A DNA stretch of 64,000 nucleotides from Streptomyces asoensis (GTDB taxonomy: Bacteria; Actinomycetota; Actinomycetes; Streptomycetales; Streptomycetaceae). Shown piece by piece: positions 38,517 through 45,976 of the stretch; the stretch's first letter is position 1, and every line of letters starts with the position of its first letter. The stretch covers positions 6,200,001 through 6,264,000 of the forward strand of contig NZ_CP049838.1 in NCBI RefSeq assembly GCF_013085465.1, given 5' to 3'. The position numbers and the translations under genes were made by a program. The notes beneath the pieces were generated by a model that was not told the origin of the DNA, made no database searches, and saw only the letters and a list, made by a program, of their open reading frames with translations.

Positions 38517-38655
38517 GTAGCGTTTTTTCGGGGCACGGAATGCGGGCGGGTGTTCACCATCCGTCCGCATTTCGATGTTTGCCGCCGACCCCTCTCCGTG
38601 TTTACGGTCGAGAACCGCTCAGTTTCCCCGTATCCCATTCGAGGACGCACTCATC

Positions 38656-39009
38656 ATGAAGCAGTCTGCTGCCAAGACCCTCGGTGTCGCCGCTCTCGGT
38701 GCCGCCTTCGCCGCCGTCGGTGCGGGCGCCGCGAACGCCGCCCCCGCCGTCCCGGACGCCACGCAGGCCCTGGACGGCGTCACCAGGACGCTGCCGGCGG
38801 AGAACCTGACCACGGCGCTGCCCGCGGCCGGTGAGGTGCTGTCGCAGGCCCAGCCGGCGCTCGGCGCGGGCCTGACCGCCACCCAGCCGGTCGCCGAGAA
38901 GCTGCTCGCCGAAAGCCCGACCGCGCCCGTCGCCGGTCTGCTCGGTGGTCTGCCGCTCAAGGGCCTGCCGACGCACGGCCTGCCGGTCAACGGCATCCCG
39001 CTGGGCTGA
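38656..39009 (+). CDS. Small secreted protein with Leu/Pro/Gly repeats
   Basis: A 117-residue exported protein of unknown function. A Sec signal peptide (MKQSAAKTLGVAALGAAF...) ends at an AxA site near AGAANA. The mature chain is low-complexity: VPDATQALDGVTRTLP, then a C-terminal GLPLKGLPTHGLPVNGIPLG-like run of Gly-Leu-Pro turns. It has no cysteines and does not match chaplins. GAGGA lies 10 nt before ATG 38656. A distant look-alike is encoded at 45464-45892. An extracellular or wall-associated role is inferred from the signal peptide only. Confidence 0.75.
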   Translation: MKQSAAKTLGVAALGAAFAAVGAGAANAAPAVPDATQALDGVTRTLPAENLTTALPAAGEVLSQAQPALGAGLTATQPVAEKLLAESPTAPVAGLLGGLPLKGLPTHGLPVNGIPLG

Positions 39010-39034
39010 ACGGCACCGCCCGGCACGCACGACA

Positions 39035-39079
39035 CGCCGTCGGGGCGCACCCGGAAACACCGGGCGCGCCCCGACGGCG
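39035..39079. terminator. Bidirectional terminator between convergent genes
   Basis: A 14-bp perfect outer stem (39035-39048 with 39066-39079) and an inner 5-bp stem (39050-39054 with 39060-39064). Confidence 0.9.
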
Positions 39080-39095
39080 TTGCTGTGGACGGCCG

Positions 39096-39299
39096 TCACC
39101 AGGCCGTGCGCGCCGCCTTGTCCTCCGACGGCAGCAGGACCCACAGCGCTATGTAGAGCAGGAACTGCGGGCCGGGCAGCAGACAGGACACCAGGAAGAT
39201 CACGCGCATCGTGGTCGCGGAGGTGCCGAAGCGCCGGGCCAGCGCGGCGCACACTCCGCCGATCATGCGGCCGTGGGTGGGGCGAGCGAGGCTGGACAT
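39096..39299 (-). CDS. PspC-domain small membrane protein
   Basis: A 67-residue single PspC domain. LARPTHGRMIGGVCAALARRFG matches the family start, and MRVIFLVSCLLPGPQFLLYIALWVLLP gives one to two membrane segments. PspC proteins take part in envelope-stress sensing, but single-domain forms in actinomycetes are uncharacterised. It is monocistronic as far as can be seen, facing a bidirectional terminator. Confidence 0.85.
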   Translation of the reverse strand: MSSLARPTHGRMIGGVCAALARRFGTSATTMRVIFLVSCLLPGPQFLLYIALWVLLPSEDKAARTAW

Positions 39300-39393
39300 C
39301 TGCGGCTCCTTCGCGAGCGTCTGTCGGAGGCGGCCCGTGCGGCTGCTCCATCTGACGTCAACGCTACGGTGACGAAGGGGACGAAGCGTCGCT

Positions 39394-40011
39394 CTACGGT
39401 GCGACCCCGACCCTGGTAATCCTCGGGGTCAGACCCTGAGCGGCCTCCTCCTGACGGACCGCGGCCCGCCCCCGGCGCTCGTCCCTGCGGCGCAGCCACC
39501 CGCGCACCGCCGGCACCACCGCGACATGCGCCAGCGCCACGCCCAGGGTGTTCAGCAGCATCGAGTCGACGTCCACGACCTGACCGGGCACCCCGGTCTG
39601 CAACAGCTCGATGCCCAGCGACAGCAGGGCGCCCGCCGTGACCGTACGGATCAGGGAGGCGAGCGGCGAGACCCGGAGCCTGCCGTGCACCAGCGGCAGC
39701 AGAAAGCCCAGCGGGGCCAGCAGCCCCAGCCCCTCGCCGATCCGCCGGGCCGCCTCGGGCCAGCCCAGTCTCAGGTCGGCCCGGATCCCGTCGAACGGAT
39801 GGAGGTTGGCCGGCACCACCCAGGGGACGTTCAGCGGGCGCAGCGCGACCCAGGCGACGAACACGAGATGGGCGGCCAGGAGGAGAATCCCGGTCGCGCG
39901 GATGCGGATCGCGGCGCTGCCGCCGATGGAGCCTTGACGCTGCACGCCCCCCAAGACGCGACCCCCGGCACGATCGGTTCCGGCCCGACCCCCGATACCG
40001 GCACGAGTCAC
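39394..40011 (-). CDS. VanZ-family membrane protein
   Basis: A membrane protein of about 205 residues with four to five hydrophobic segments. FVAWVALRPLNVPW, NLHPFDGIRADL, LLAPLGFLLPLV, GIELLQTGVPGQVVDVDSMLLNTLGVALA are the VanZ pattern (acidic VDVDDxxxNxxG-like motif). VanZ relatives confer low-level teicoplanin resistance; most are of unknown role. The start is uncertain. A frame extends to GTG 40098, but that codon lies inside a strong terminator hairpin, so GTG 40011 is preferred; GTG 39945 is also possible. Confidence 0.78.
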   Translation of the reverse strand: MTRAGIGGRAGTDRAGGRVLGGVQRQGSIGGSAAIRIRATGILLLAAHLVFVAWVALRPLNVPWVVPANLHPFDGIRADLRLGWPEAARRIGEGLGLLAPLGFLLPLVHGRLRVSPLASLIRTVTAGALLSLGIELLQTGVPGQVVDVDSMLLNTLGVALAHVAVVPAVRGWLRRRDERRGRAAVRQEEAAQGLTPRITRVGVAP

Positions 40012-40065
40012 CCGCCCCGCCCGGCCGCCCCGGCCCTTCCGACCGACGGTGACCTGCGACGACCA

Positions 40066-40115
40066 CGGCCACCGGGCCCGACGTGAGGCGTCCGCCACAC
40101 GTCGGGCCCGGTGGC
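40066..40115 (-). terminator. Terminator of the afsQ operon
   Basis: A perfect 19-bp stem (40066-40084 with 40097-40115) with a 12-nt loop, 17 bp after the lipoprotein stop codon. Confidence 0.9.
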
Positions 40116-40132
40116 CGGAGGCCCGGTCAGGG

Positions 40133-40756
40133 TCAGCCGCTGTCGGTGACCGCCGAGGACGGGGGCTCCGCGCTGCCGGGGCGGGAGCGGACCTCGTCGG
40201 TGCACCCGTAGCGGCGCAGCGGGTCGGAGCCGGGGCCGCCCAGGATCACCGAGCCGTCGCCCTCGGCCGCCGCCGAGTCGGAGAACGTACAGACGAGCTG
40301 GGCGAGCGCGTACGAGGTCAGGTTCCCGGGCGGGGTGCTCAGCCGCAGCGCGTCGTCGGGGTCCTTCGCACCGGGCCCGCCGACCGTCATGCCGCCGCGC
40401 ACGTCCGTCGTGTACCCGGCCTCCTTCTCGGCCGCCGACGGCGACTCGGCGAGCTGGTCGAGCAGGCCCTGCGCCACCAGCACCCGCCGCTCGAAGTCCG
40501 CCGCGCCGTTCGGCACCCGCACGGACCGGTCGACGGTCACCAGCGACGAACCGCACAGCAGGAACACCTGCACCGGCACGCCCGCGCGGGCGGACTGCGA
40601 GGTCACGTCCGGCTCGGTGAGCGAGCAGCGCGCCCGGGAGGGCGCGGGCCCGAAGTCGGTCGGCACCTCGGTCGCCCGGATCCCGCAGCCGGCGAGCAGA
40701 CCGGCCAGCACGGGCACGGCGAGCAGCCGTCGTACCGTCGCACGGCGCATGGTCAC
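40133..40756 (-). CDS. AfsQ-cluster lipoprotein
   Basis: A 207-residue lipoprotein. RRLLAVPVLAGLLAGC is a classic signal with lipobox LAGC. The mature part has a GerMN-like look: VFLLCGSSLVTVDRSV, then RVLVAQGLLDQLAESPS, but no catalytic motif. Its GTG shares one base with the afsQ2 stop, making it the third gene of the afsQ1-afsQ2-lipoprotein operon. Similar arrangements (kinase plus lipoprotein) suggest an accessory sensor or modulator of AfsQ2 (inference). The strong terminator follows. Confidence 0.85.
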   Translation of the reverse strand: MTMRRATVRRLLAVPVLAGLLAGCGIRATEVPTDFGPAPSRARCSLTEPDVTSQSARAGVPVQVFLLCGSSLVTVDRSVRVPNGAADFERRVLVAQGLLDQLAESPSAAEKEAGYTTDVRGGMTVGGPGAKDPDDALRLSTPPGNLTSYALAQLVCTFSDSAAAEGDGSVILGGPGSDPLRRYGCTDEVRSRPGSAEPPSSAVTDSG

Positions 40757-42381
40757 TACGCGTCCCCCTTGTCCTGCACGGACTTCCCGGACTGCACGGG
40801 CATGGACTGGACGGAGTGCGCCGGCCGCACGGCCCGCTCGTCCTCCTCGCCGCCCTGGTCCGCCGCCTCCAGGACGCCCCGGGGCAGTCGCAGCGTGAAC
40901 ACCGCACCGCCCTCCGGGGAGTTGGCGGCGGTGATCTCGCCGCCGTGGATGTGGGCGTTCTCCAGGGCGATGGACAGGCCGAGCCCGCTGCCCTCGGAGC
41001 GCGGCCGGGAGGCGCTCGCCTTGTAGAACCGGTCGAAGACGTGCGGCAGCACCTCCTCCGGGATGCCGGGCCCGTGGTCGCGCACGGAGATGACGACCGC
41101 GTCGTCCGCCGCCGACACCGACACCCGCACCGGCGAACCGCCGTGCTTGAGCGCGTTGCCGATGAGGTTGGCGAGGATCACGTCCAGACGGCGCGGGTCG
41201 AGCAGGGCGTGGATGCCGCGCTCGGCGTCCAGGTCGACCGCGTCCAGCCAGGCGCGGGCGTCGATGCAGTGGGTGATCTGGTCGGCGACGTCGACGTCGT
41301 CCAGGACCAGCCGCGCCGTACCGGCGTCGAAGCGGGTGACCTCCATCAGGTTCTCGACGAGGTTGTTCAGCCGCCGCGTCTCGCTGACCACCAGCCGCAC
41401 CGCGGGCTCGATCATCGGGTCGATGCTGCCCGACTCGGCGTCCAGCTCCTCCTCCAGCACCTCCGCGACGGTGGTGATGGCGGTCAGCGGAGTCCGCAGC
41501 TCGTGCGACATGTCGGCGACGAACCGCCGCGAGGCGTTGTCCCGCGCGGCCATGTCGGCGACCCGCTTCTCCAGCGACTCCGCGGCCCGGTTGAACGTCC
41601 GTGACAGATCGGCGAGTTCGTCCGTCCCGGACACCCGCAGCCGGGTGTCGAACCGGCCCTCGCCGAGCCGCCGCGCCGCGACGCCCAGCCGGTGCACCGG
41701 CTTCAGCACGGTGGTCCCGGCGGCCTGCGCGAGCAGCGCGGCCCCGATCAGCGCGAGGCCGGTGGCGATCCCCAGCGACCAGGCGAGCGAATTGAGGTCC
41801 TTGGCCTCCGGCTCCAGCGACTTGCGCATGTACCCGGTCGGCCCGCCCCCGTTCACCTGCGTCCCGGCCACCAGATACGGCGTCCCGTGGTCGACGACGC
41901 GCTGCCAGTACAGGTGGTACGGCGACTTGTTGCCGCCCGTGACGTCCTGCCGCTTGTTCACCGCCGTACGCAGCGCCCCGGGCACGTCCTCCAGCGAGAA
42001 CCCGTTCAGGCCGCCCGAGTTGCCGTAGACGGTCTTGCCGCTGGAGTCCTCGCCCACCAGCAGCACGCTGAAGCGCTGGCTGCTGTTGGCCATCTGCCCG
42101 GCGGTGTGCTGGAGCTCGTCCTGCGAGGGATGCTCGGGCAGCGAACCCGCCCGGTTCTCCATCTCCTGCTCGAAGTCCCGCAGCACCGCACCCTGGGTAC
42201 GGGTCAGCACGGCCTCGCGGTTGAGCCAGTACGCGATGCCGGACGCGGACACTGCGGCGGTCAGTGCCACCGCCCCGAAGACGACGACGAGCCGCAGCCG
42301 CAGGCTGGTGAAACGCAGCCGCGAAAGTCTTCCCTTACGCGCCGCGGACCAGCCGCGGAGCCCCCCTTGCCGTTGTGTCAC
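40756..42381 (-). CDS. afsQ2: Sensor histidine kinase AfsQ2
   Basis: A 541-residue kinase, close to the known length of AfsQ2. TM1 is about residues 28-51; an extracytoplasmic sensor region spans about 52-200; TM2 is about 201-221. HAMP follows (LGVAARRLGEGRFDTRL), then the dimerisation/phosphoacceptor helix with His293 in DMSHELRTPLT. The ATPase domain has the N box NLIGNALKHGG, G1 DHGPGIPEE, F box and G2 GSGLGLSIA. GTG overlaps the afsQ1 stop by 4 bp. With AfsQ1 it forms the two-component system known in S. coelicolor to affect antibiotic production and nitrogen/glutamate responses. Confidence 0.95.
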   Translation of the reverse strand: MTQRQGGLRGWSAARKGRLSRLRFTSLRLRLVVVFGAVALTAAVSASGIAYWLNREAVLTRTQGAVLRDFEQEMENRAGSLPEHPSQDELQHTAGQMANSSQRFSVLLVGEDSSGKTVYGNSGGLNGFSLEDVPGALRTAVNKRQDVTGGNKSPYHLYWQRVVDHGTPYLVAGTQVNGGGPTGYMRKSLEPEAKDLNSLAWSLGIATGLALIGAALLAQAAGTTVLKPVHRLGVAARRLGEGRFDTRLRVSGTDELADLSRTFNRAAESLEKRVADMAARDNASRRFVADMSHELRTPLTAITTVAEVLEEELDAESGSIDPMIEPAVRLVVSETRRLNNLVENLMEVTRFDAGTARLVLDDVDVADQITHCIDARAWLDAVDLDAERGIHALLDPRRLDVILANLIGNALKHGGSPVRVSVSAADDAVVISVRDHGPGIPEEVLPHVFDRFYKASASRPRSEGSGLGLSIALENAHIHGGEITAANSPEGGAVFTLRLPRGVLEAADQGGEEDERAVRPAHSVQSMPVQSGKSVQDKGDA

Positions 42382-43055
42382 TGAGGGGCGTCCAGGCGGT
42401 AGCCGACGCCGCGCACGGTACGGATCAGGACCGGGGACGACGGCACGTCCTCCACCTTGGCCCGCAGCCGCTGGACACAGGCGTCCACCAGCCGTGAGTC
42501 GCCCAGGTAGTCGTGCTCCCACACCAGCCGCAGCAGCTGCTGCCGGGACAGCGCCTGCCCCGGCCGCCGGCTCAGTTCGAGCAGCAGCCGCAGTTCGGTC
42601 GGCGTGAGCTGGAGGTCCTCGCCGTTCTTCGTCACCGTCATCGCCGCGCGGTCGATGACGAGACTGCCGAACGTCGCCGAATCGCTCGACTCGCGCTCTC
42701 CGCGCCGCAGCACGGCCCGGATCCGGGCGTCCAGCACCCGGCCCTGCACGGGTTTGACGACGTAGTCGTCGGCGCCGGACTCCAGCCCGACGACCACGTC
42801 GATGTCGTCGCTGCGCGCGGTCAGCAAGATGATAGGCAGTTGGTCGGTGCGCCGGATGCGCCGGCACACCTCGAAACCGTCGATGCCGGGCAGCATCACG
42901 TCCAGCACGATGAGATCCGGCCGCTGCTCGCGCAGCAGCTTCAGACCGTCCTCACCGCTGGCAGCGGTGGCCACCCGGTGTCCCTGGCGCGTCAGTGAGA
43001 GCTCCAGGGCCGTACGGATGGCGTCGTCGTCCTCGATCAGCAACAGGGAAGGCAC
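42378..43055 (-). CDS. afsQ1: Response regulator AfsQ1
   Basis: A 225-residue OmpR/PhoB-type regulator, exactly the length of AfsQ1. The receiver domain has the acidic pocket IEDDD (8-12), phosphoacceptor Asp52 in LIVLDVMLPG, Thr in LLTARS and Lys in VVKPV. The C-terminal winged helix includes LTPTELRLLLELSRRPG and RLRAKVED...IRTVRGVGYRL. GTG 43055 is the start; a CAGAAT -10-like box lies 6 nt upstream, so it may be leaderless. A GTGAC direct-repeat site for it lies at 43554-43569, next to the divergent sigQ. Confidence 0.95.
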   Translation of the reverse strand: MPSLLLIEDDDAIRTALELSLTRQGHRVATAASGEDGLKLLREQRPDLIVLDVMLPGIDGFEVCRRIRRTDQLPIILLTARSDDIDVVVGLESGADDYVVKPVQGRVLDARIRAVLRRGERESSDSATFGSLVIDRAAMTVTKNGEDLQLTPTELRLLLELSRRPGQALSRQQLLRLVWEHDYLGDSRLVDACVQRLRAKVEDVPSSPVLIRTVRGVGYRLDAPQ

Positions 43056-43059
43056 GGGC

Positions 43060-43480
43060 TCATTCTGGCCCATGAGGGGGCTGTCGTTCGACCTGTGGGT
43101 CGGTGGTGAGGCGCCAGAGGGAGATGGTTCCGGCGGCGCGGGCCGCGGACAGGGGGTAGGACGTCTCCCGCGAACGCCTGTGCCGGGGTCGTACATCAGT
43201 GCGGTCCACAATCCGCAGACCTGCGGTTTTGACGAGTCGGGGCAGTTCCTCACGGGTGCGTGGACCGAGGTGTCCGGACGGATCGGACAGGATCAGCCGG
43301 CCCTCGCCGTCGGATGCAGGTGCGGCCCGAGACCTGCCAGGAACCCGCACGGCATCCTGCCGTCCTCGTCGTGGACCCCCGGTTCCGGAGCGACGGCCGG
43401 CCGGCCGGGCAGCCACGGCGGATCGCGGACGACGGGATCGACACGGCCGGGGCGCCCGGCCGGGAGGGTCCCGCGGTGAC
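43060..43480 (-). pseudogene. 3' remnant of a class I SAM-dependent methyltransferase, frameshifted
   Basis: Two minus-strand frames join into one recognisable C-terminal methyltransferase part. The upstream frame reads VVRDPPWLPGRPAVAPEPG, with the D/N-PPW motif, then HDEDGRMPCGFLAGLGPHLHP and soon stops. The downstream frame continues GEGRLILSDPSGHLGPRTREEL and ends SLWRLTT with a stop at 43060. Adding one base near 43310 would make it continuous. The N-terminal half, including the SAM-binding glycine motif, is not found upstream. It lies directly before afsQ1, so the afsQ1 promoter is inside the remnant. Confidence 0.6.
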
Positions 43481-43553
43481 CTGCGCGGACCGGGTCAACT
43501 GCCGTACCGGGGACGCCTGTGGACGGTCTGTGGTGTTGCCGTGACAGGCCCCT

Positions 43554-43569
43554 GTGACAGGTCTGTGAC
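43554..43569. promoter_or_regulatory. AfsQ1 box
   Basis: GTGAC-AGGTCT-GTGAC matches the published AfsQ1 pattern GTnAC-n6-GTnAC. A third GTGAC (43541-43545) precedes it by 8 nt. The site lies about 130-145 bp before the sigQ ATG. Confidence 0.75.
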
Positions 43570-43697
43570 AGTCGGCGGACACGGCGATGAAGTGGCCCGG
43601 GCAATCTTTTGGTCACGGACAAGGCGACGCGGAACGACAGCGGAGCCGGACCGGCGCAGGAGACCGAACACCGGAAGTCCACGACGGGGGGCGCGAG

Positions 43698-44441
43698 ATG
43701 AACACGCTGCACGGTATGAGCGCCAACGCAGTCGCAGTCGTCACGCGTCTGCACGACGTACACCGGGGTTCCGAGAAGTCCGGTGCCGTGAGCGGGCGGG
43801 GGTGCGCTCGCGGCACCGGGCGCCAGCACACCACCTTCATGACGGTGGTCGACACGGGGGAACAGGCGGCTCACGGGGGAGCCACGTACAGGGAGGACAC
43901 GGGGGAGCGTCGTTCGCTGACCGAGGCGGAGTTCACCGCCTACGTCCAGGAGCGCCGCGCCTCCCTGTACGCAACCGCCTACCACCTCACCGGCGACCGC
44001 TTCGAGGCCGAGGACCTGCTCCAGAGCGCGCTGTTCTCGACGTACCGGGCGTGGGACCGGATCAGTGACAAGGCCGCGGTCGGCGGATACCTCCGCCGGA
44101 CGATGACCAACCTGCACATCAGCGCGTGGCGCCGCCGCAAGCTGAACGAGTACCCGACCGAGGAGCTGCCGGAGACGGCCGGCGACACGGACGCGATGCG
44201 CGGCACCGAGCTGCGCGCGGTCCTGTGGCAGGCGCTGGCCCGGCTCCCCGAACTCCAGCGGACGATGCTGGTCCTGCGCTACTACGAGGGCCGCACCGAC
44301 CCGGAGATCGCGGAGATCCTCGACATCAGTGTCGGCACGGTGAAGTCCAGCATCTGGCGGTCGCTCCGCCGGCTGCGTGAGGACGAGGTCCTCAGCTTCG
44401 GCCGTGACGAGGAGGACGCCTTCGGGGAGCTTGTCGCCTGA
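43698..44441 (+). CDS. sigQ: ECF sigma factor SigQ (SigE family)
   Basis: A 247-residue ECF factor of the SigE/SigQ type. An N-terminal extension of about 75 residues precedes region 2 (FTAYVQERRASLYATAYHLTGDRFEAEDLLQSALFSTYRAWDRI, then GGYLRRTMTNLHISAWRRR). Region 4 is LARLPELQRTMLVLRYYEGRTDPEIAEILDISVGTVKSSIWRSLRRLRE. It is divergent from afsQ1 as in S. coelicolor, where sigQ is an AfsQ1 target. ATG 43698 is preceded by a G-rich stretch. Three CACGGGGGA repeats lie in the 5' part of the gene, encoding the variable extension. Confidence 0.92.
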   Translation: MNTLHGMSANAVAVVTRLHDVHRGSEKSGAVSGRGCARGTGRQHTTFMTVVDTGEQAAHGGATYREDTGERRSLTEAEFTAYVQERRASLYATAYHLTGDRFEAEDLLQSALFSTYRAWDRISDKAAVGGYLRRTMTNLHISAWRRRKLNEYPTEELPETAGDTDAMRGTELRAVLWQALARLPELQRTMLVLRYYEGRTDPEIAEILDISVGTVKSSIWRSLRRLREDEVLSFGRDEEDAFGELVA

Positions 44442-44593
44442 GGGTGAACGGGGGAAAGGCCCGGCTCCGCTCAGGGGAGCCGGTGAACGGGGGAAACACG
44501 GGGGAAGCGGTACCGGGGGGCCCGACGGGGGACGTTGGGGGAGCGGTACCGCGCAAGCACGGGGGAAGCACCACCCCGGGGGGACACGGGGGA
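43853..44593. repeat. Dispersed CACGGGGGA repeats in and after sigQ
   Basis: CACGGGGGA occurs at 43853, 43872, 43898, 44497, 44558 and 44585. AACGGGGGA occurs at 44447 and 44486, and GACGGGGGA at 44524. All are on the plus strand. The 258-bp stretch 44442-44699 after sigQ holds no gene beyond these repeats. Confidence 0.8.
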
Positions 44594-44699
44594 GCACCGA
44601 GGAAGCGGGGCTGGAGGGCCGGGGGGTCCGTCCAGTCCCGCTTCTGCGTGTCGTCCGCTCCGGTGTGAGCGCCCTACGGCGCTACTTTGCGGACACGCG

Positions 44700-45338
44700 C
44701 TAGGCGGCCGTACGCGCCGTCGGGGCGCGGCGGCCCGCCGCCGCTGACGCCAGGCGGCCCATCGCCTCGTCGCGGTCGCAGGCGTGCGCCCCGAGCGCGG
44801 TCTGCCGGGCGACGATGGAGCGCTCGGCGCGCATCAGGCGCCAGCCGCGGCGCAGCAGGAAGGGCACCGACTTGCGGCCCTCCTTCAGATCGCGCAGGAA
44901 GCGGCGGCGGAAGGTCTTCACCGGGCCGCGGCTCAGGCACAGCGCGTCGGCCAGGACGCCCAGTTCGCGGCACCGGTTCACGATCTCGGCGGCGAAGATG
45001 CCCTCCGCGATGAACAGCGGGGTCCGCCCGATCTCGATCGCGTCCGCGCCGGTGCGCGCGCTGAGCGAGATGTCGTAGACGGGAACATTCGTACGACCCG
45101 TGCCGCACAGTTCCACGATCGAGGCGACGGCCGTGTCCGCGTCCCACGATCCGGGGTCGTCCCAGTCGATGTCGGAGCTCCCGGCGACCAGCGGCAGCGT
45201 CGGGTCGTCGCCCTCCTTGTAGAAGTCGTCGAGCCGCAGCACCGGGAGGCCGGAGCGGGCGGCGAGCAGGGACTTGCCGGAGCCGGAAGGGCCGCAGAGC
45301 AGCACGACTCGCGTCGGTATGGGCGGAGGGGAGGTCAC
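44700..45338 (-). CDS. Uridine kinase-like P-loop protein
   Basis: A 212-residue P-loop kinase of the uridine kinase/phosphoribulokinase superfamily. VVLLCGPSGSGKSLLA is Walker A; LRLDDFYKEGDDPTLP matches the substrate-binding loop of uridine kinases; FIAEGIFAAEIV corresponds to Walker B. It would phosphorylate uridine or cytidine with ATP or GTP, the anabolic counterpart of the catabolic genes nearby; the substrate is not proven. GTG 45338 is chosen, since the upstream 23 codons are unlike the family. No regulon palindrome was found before it. Confidence 0.8.
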   Translation of the reverse strand: MTSPPPIPTRVVLLCGPSGSGKSLLAARSGLPVLRLDDFYKEGDDPTLPLVAGSSDIDWDDPGSWDADTAVASIVELCGTGRTNVPVYDISLSARTGADAIEIGRTPLFIAEGIFAAEIVNRCRELGVLADALCLSRGPVKTFRRRFLRDLKEGRKSVPFLLRRGWRLMRAERSIVARQTALGAHACDRDEAMGRLASAAAGRRAPTARTAA

Positions 45339-45463
45339 GGGACACCAGTGTGAGGCATCCCCCCGGCCGTCAACGACCCCGCGGGTCGGCTTTGATGCGC
45401 GCGTCACACCTCAACTACCCTTCGTGTCGACCTGATCACCTTGCGCATCAGAAGGCGGCATCG

Positions 45464-45892
45464 ATGGCCCGACACGCTTCCCCCCAGACCTCCACCGGCC
45501 GGCGCGCCCTCGCCGCCCTCGCGACCGCCGGGGTGGCGCTGGGCGCCGGCGCCGGGACCGCAGCCGCGGCGACCGGCGAGCCCGCTGTCGACGTGGTGCG
45601 GACGAGGCCCACCTCGGTCGGTCAGCTCGACCCGCAGGCGGGCGTGCAGGGGGTGCTCGGCTCCCTGACGTACGTCACCGGCTCCGTCGCCGGCCTCAAG
45701 CCCAACCCCCTCGCGGGCACCGGCGTCGACCCCCTCGACAACGGCGTCGGCACCCAGCTCGCCGACTTCAAGCCGCTGACCTCCCAGATGCTCACCGGGC
45801 CGGTGGCGCAGGCGCAGTCCATCGGCTCGGTCCCGGTGCTGGGGGACGTGACGAAGGCGCTGGGAGGCGTCACGAAGGTGCTCGGCGGCTGA
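45464..45892 (+). CDS. Small secreted protein
   Basis: A 142-residue exported protein of unknown function. The N-terminus has GRRALAALATAGVALGAGAG and an AAAA cleavage region; the upstream TGRRA resembles a Tat or Sec signal. The mature chain is rich in Val, Gly and Leu with VLGSLTYVTGSVAGLKPNPLAGTGVDPLDNG and a GGVTKVLGG end. It resembles the protein at 38656-39009 in style (small, no Cys, Gly/Pro/Leu-rich) but not clearly in sequence. GAAGG lies 8 nt before ATG 45464. Confidence 0.72.
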   Translation: MARHASPQTSTGRRALAALATAGVALGAGAGTAAAATGEPAVDVVRTRPTSVGQLDPQAGVQGVLGSLTYVTGSVAGLKPNPLAGTGVDPLDNGVGTQLADFKPLTSQMLTGPVAQAQSIGSVPVLGDVTKALGGVTKVLGG

Positions 45893-45908
45893 GGCCGGCC
45901 CGCACGGA

Positions 45909-45952
45909 CGGAAGCCGCGCCGCCCCCGGACGGAGGGGTGGCGCGGCTTCCG
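45909..45952. terminator. Bidirectional terminator
   Basis: A 13-bp perfect stem (45909-45921 with 45940-45952), with further CCCC/GGGG pairing inside, between convergent genes. Confidence 0.85.
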
Positions 45953-45976
45953 CGTCTCGGGGCCCGGTGATCTGCC

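Larger units (their letters stand above)
43056..43697. other. 642-bp afsQ1-sigQ divergent region
   Basis: It contains the methyltransferase remnant (43060-about 43480), the AfsQ1-type GTGAC repeats (43541-43569) and the promoters of afsQ1 and sigQ. No intact gene was recognised. Confidence 0.65.

Noticed and set aside
44444..44668. Possible small Gly-rich protein after sigQ
   Set aside because: The frame is made of the ACGGGGGA repeats; there is no SD or conserved pattern.
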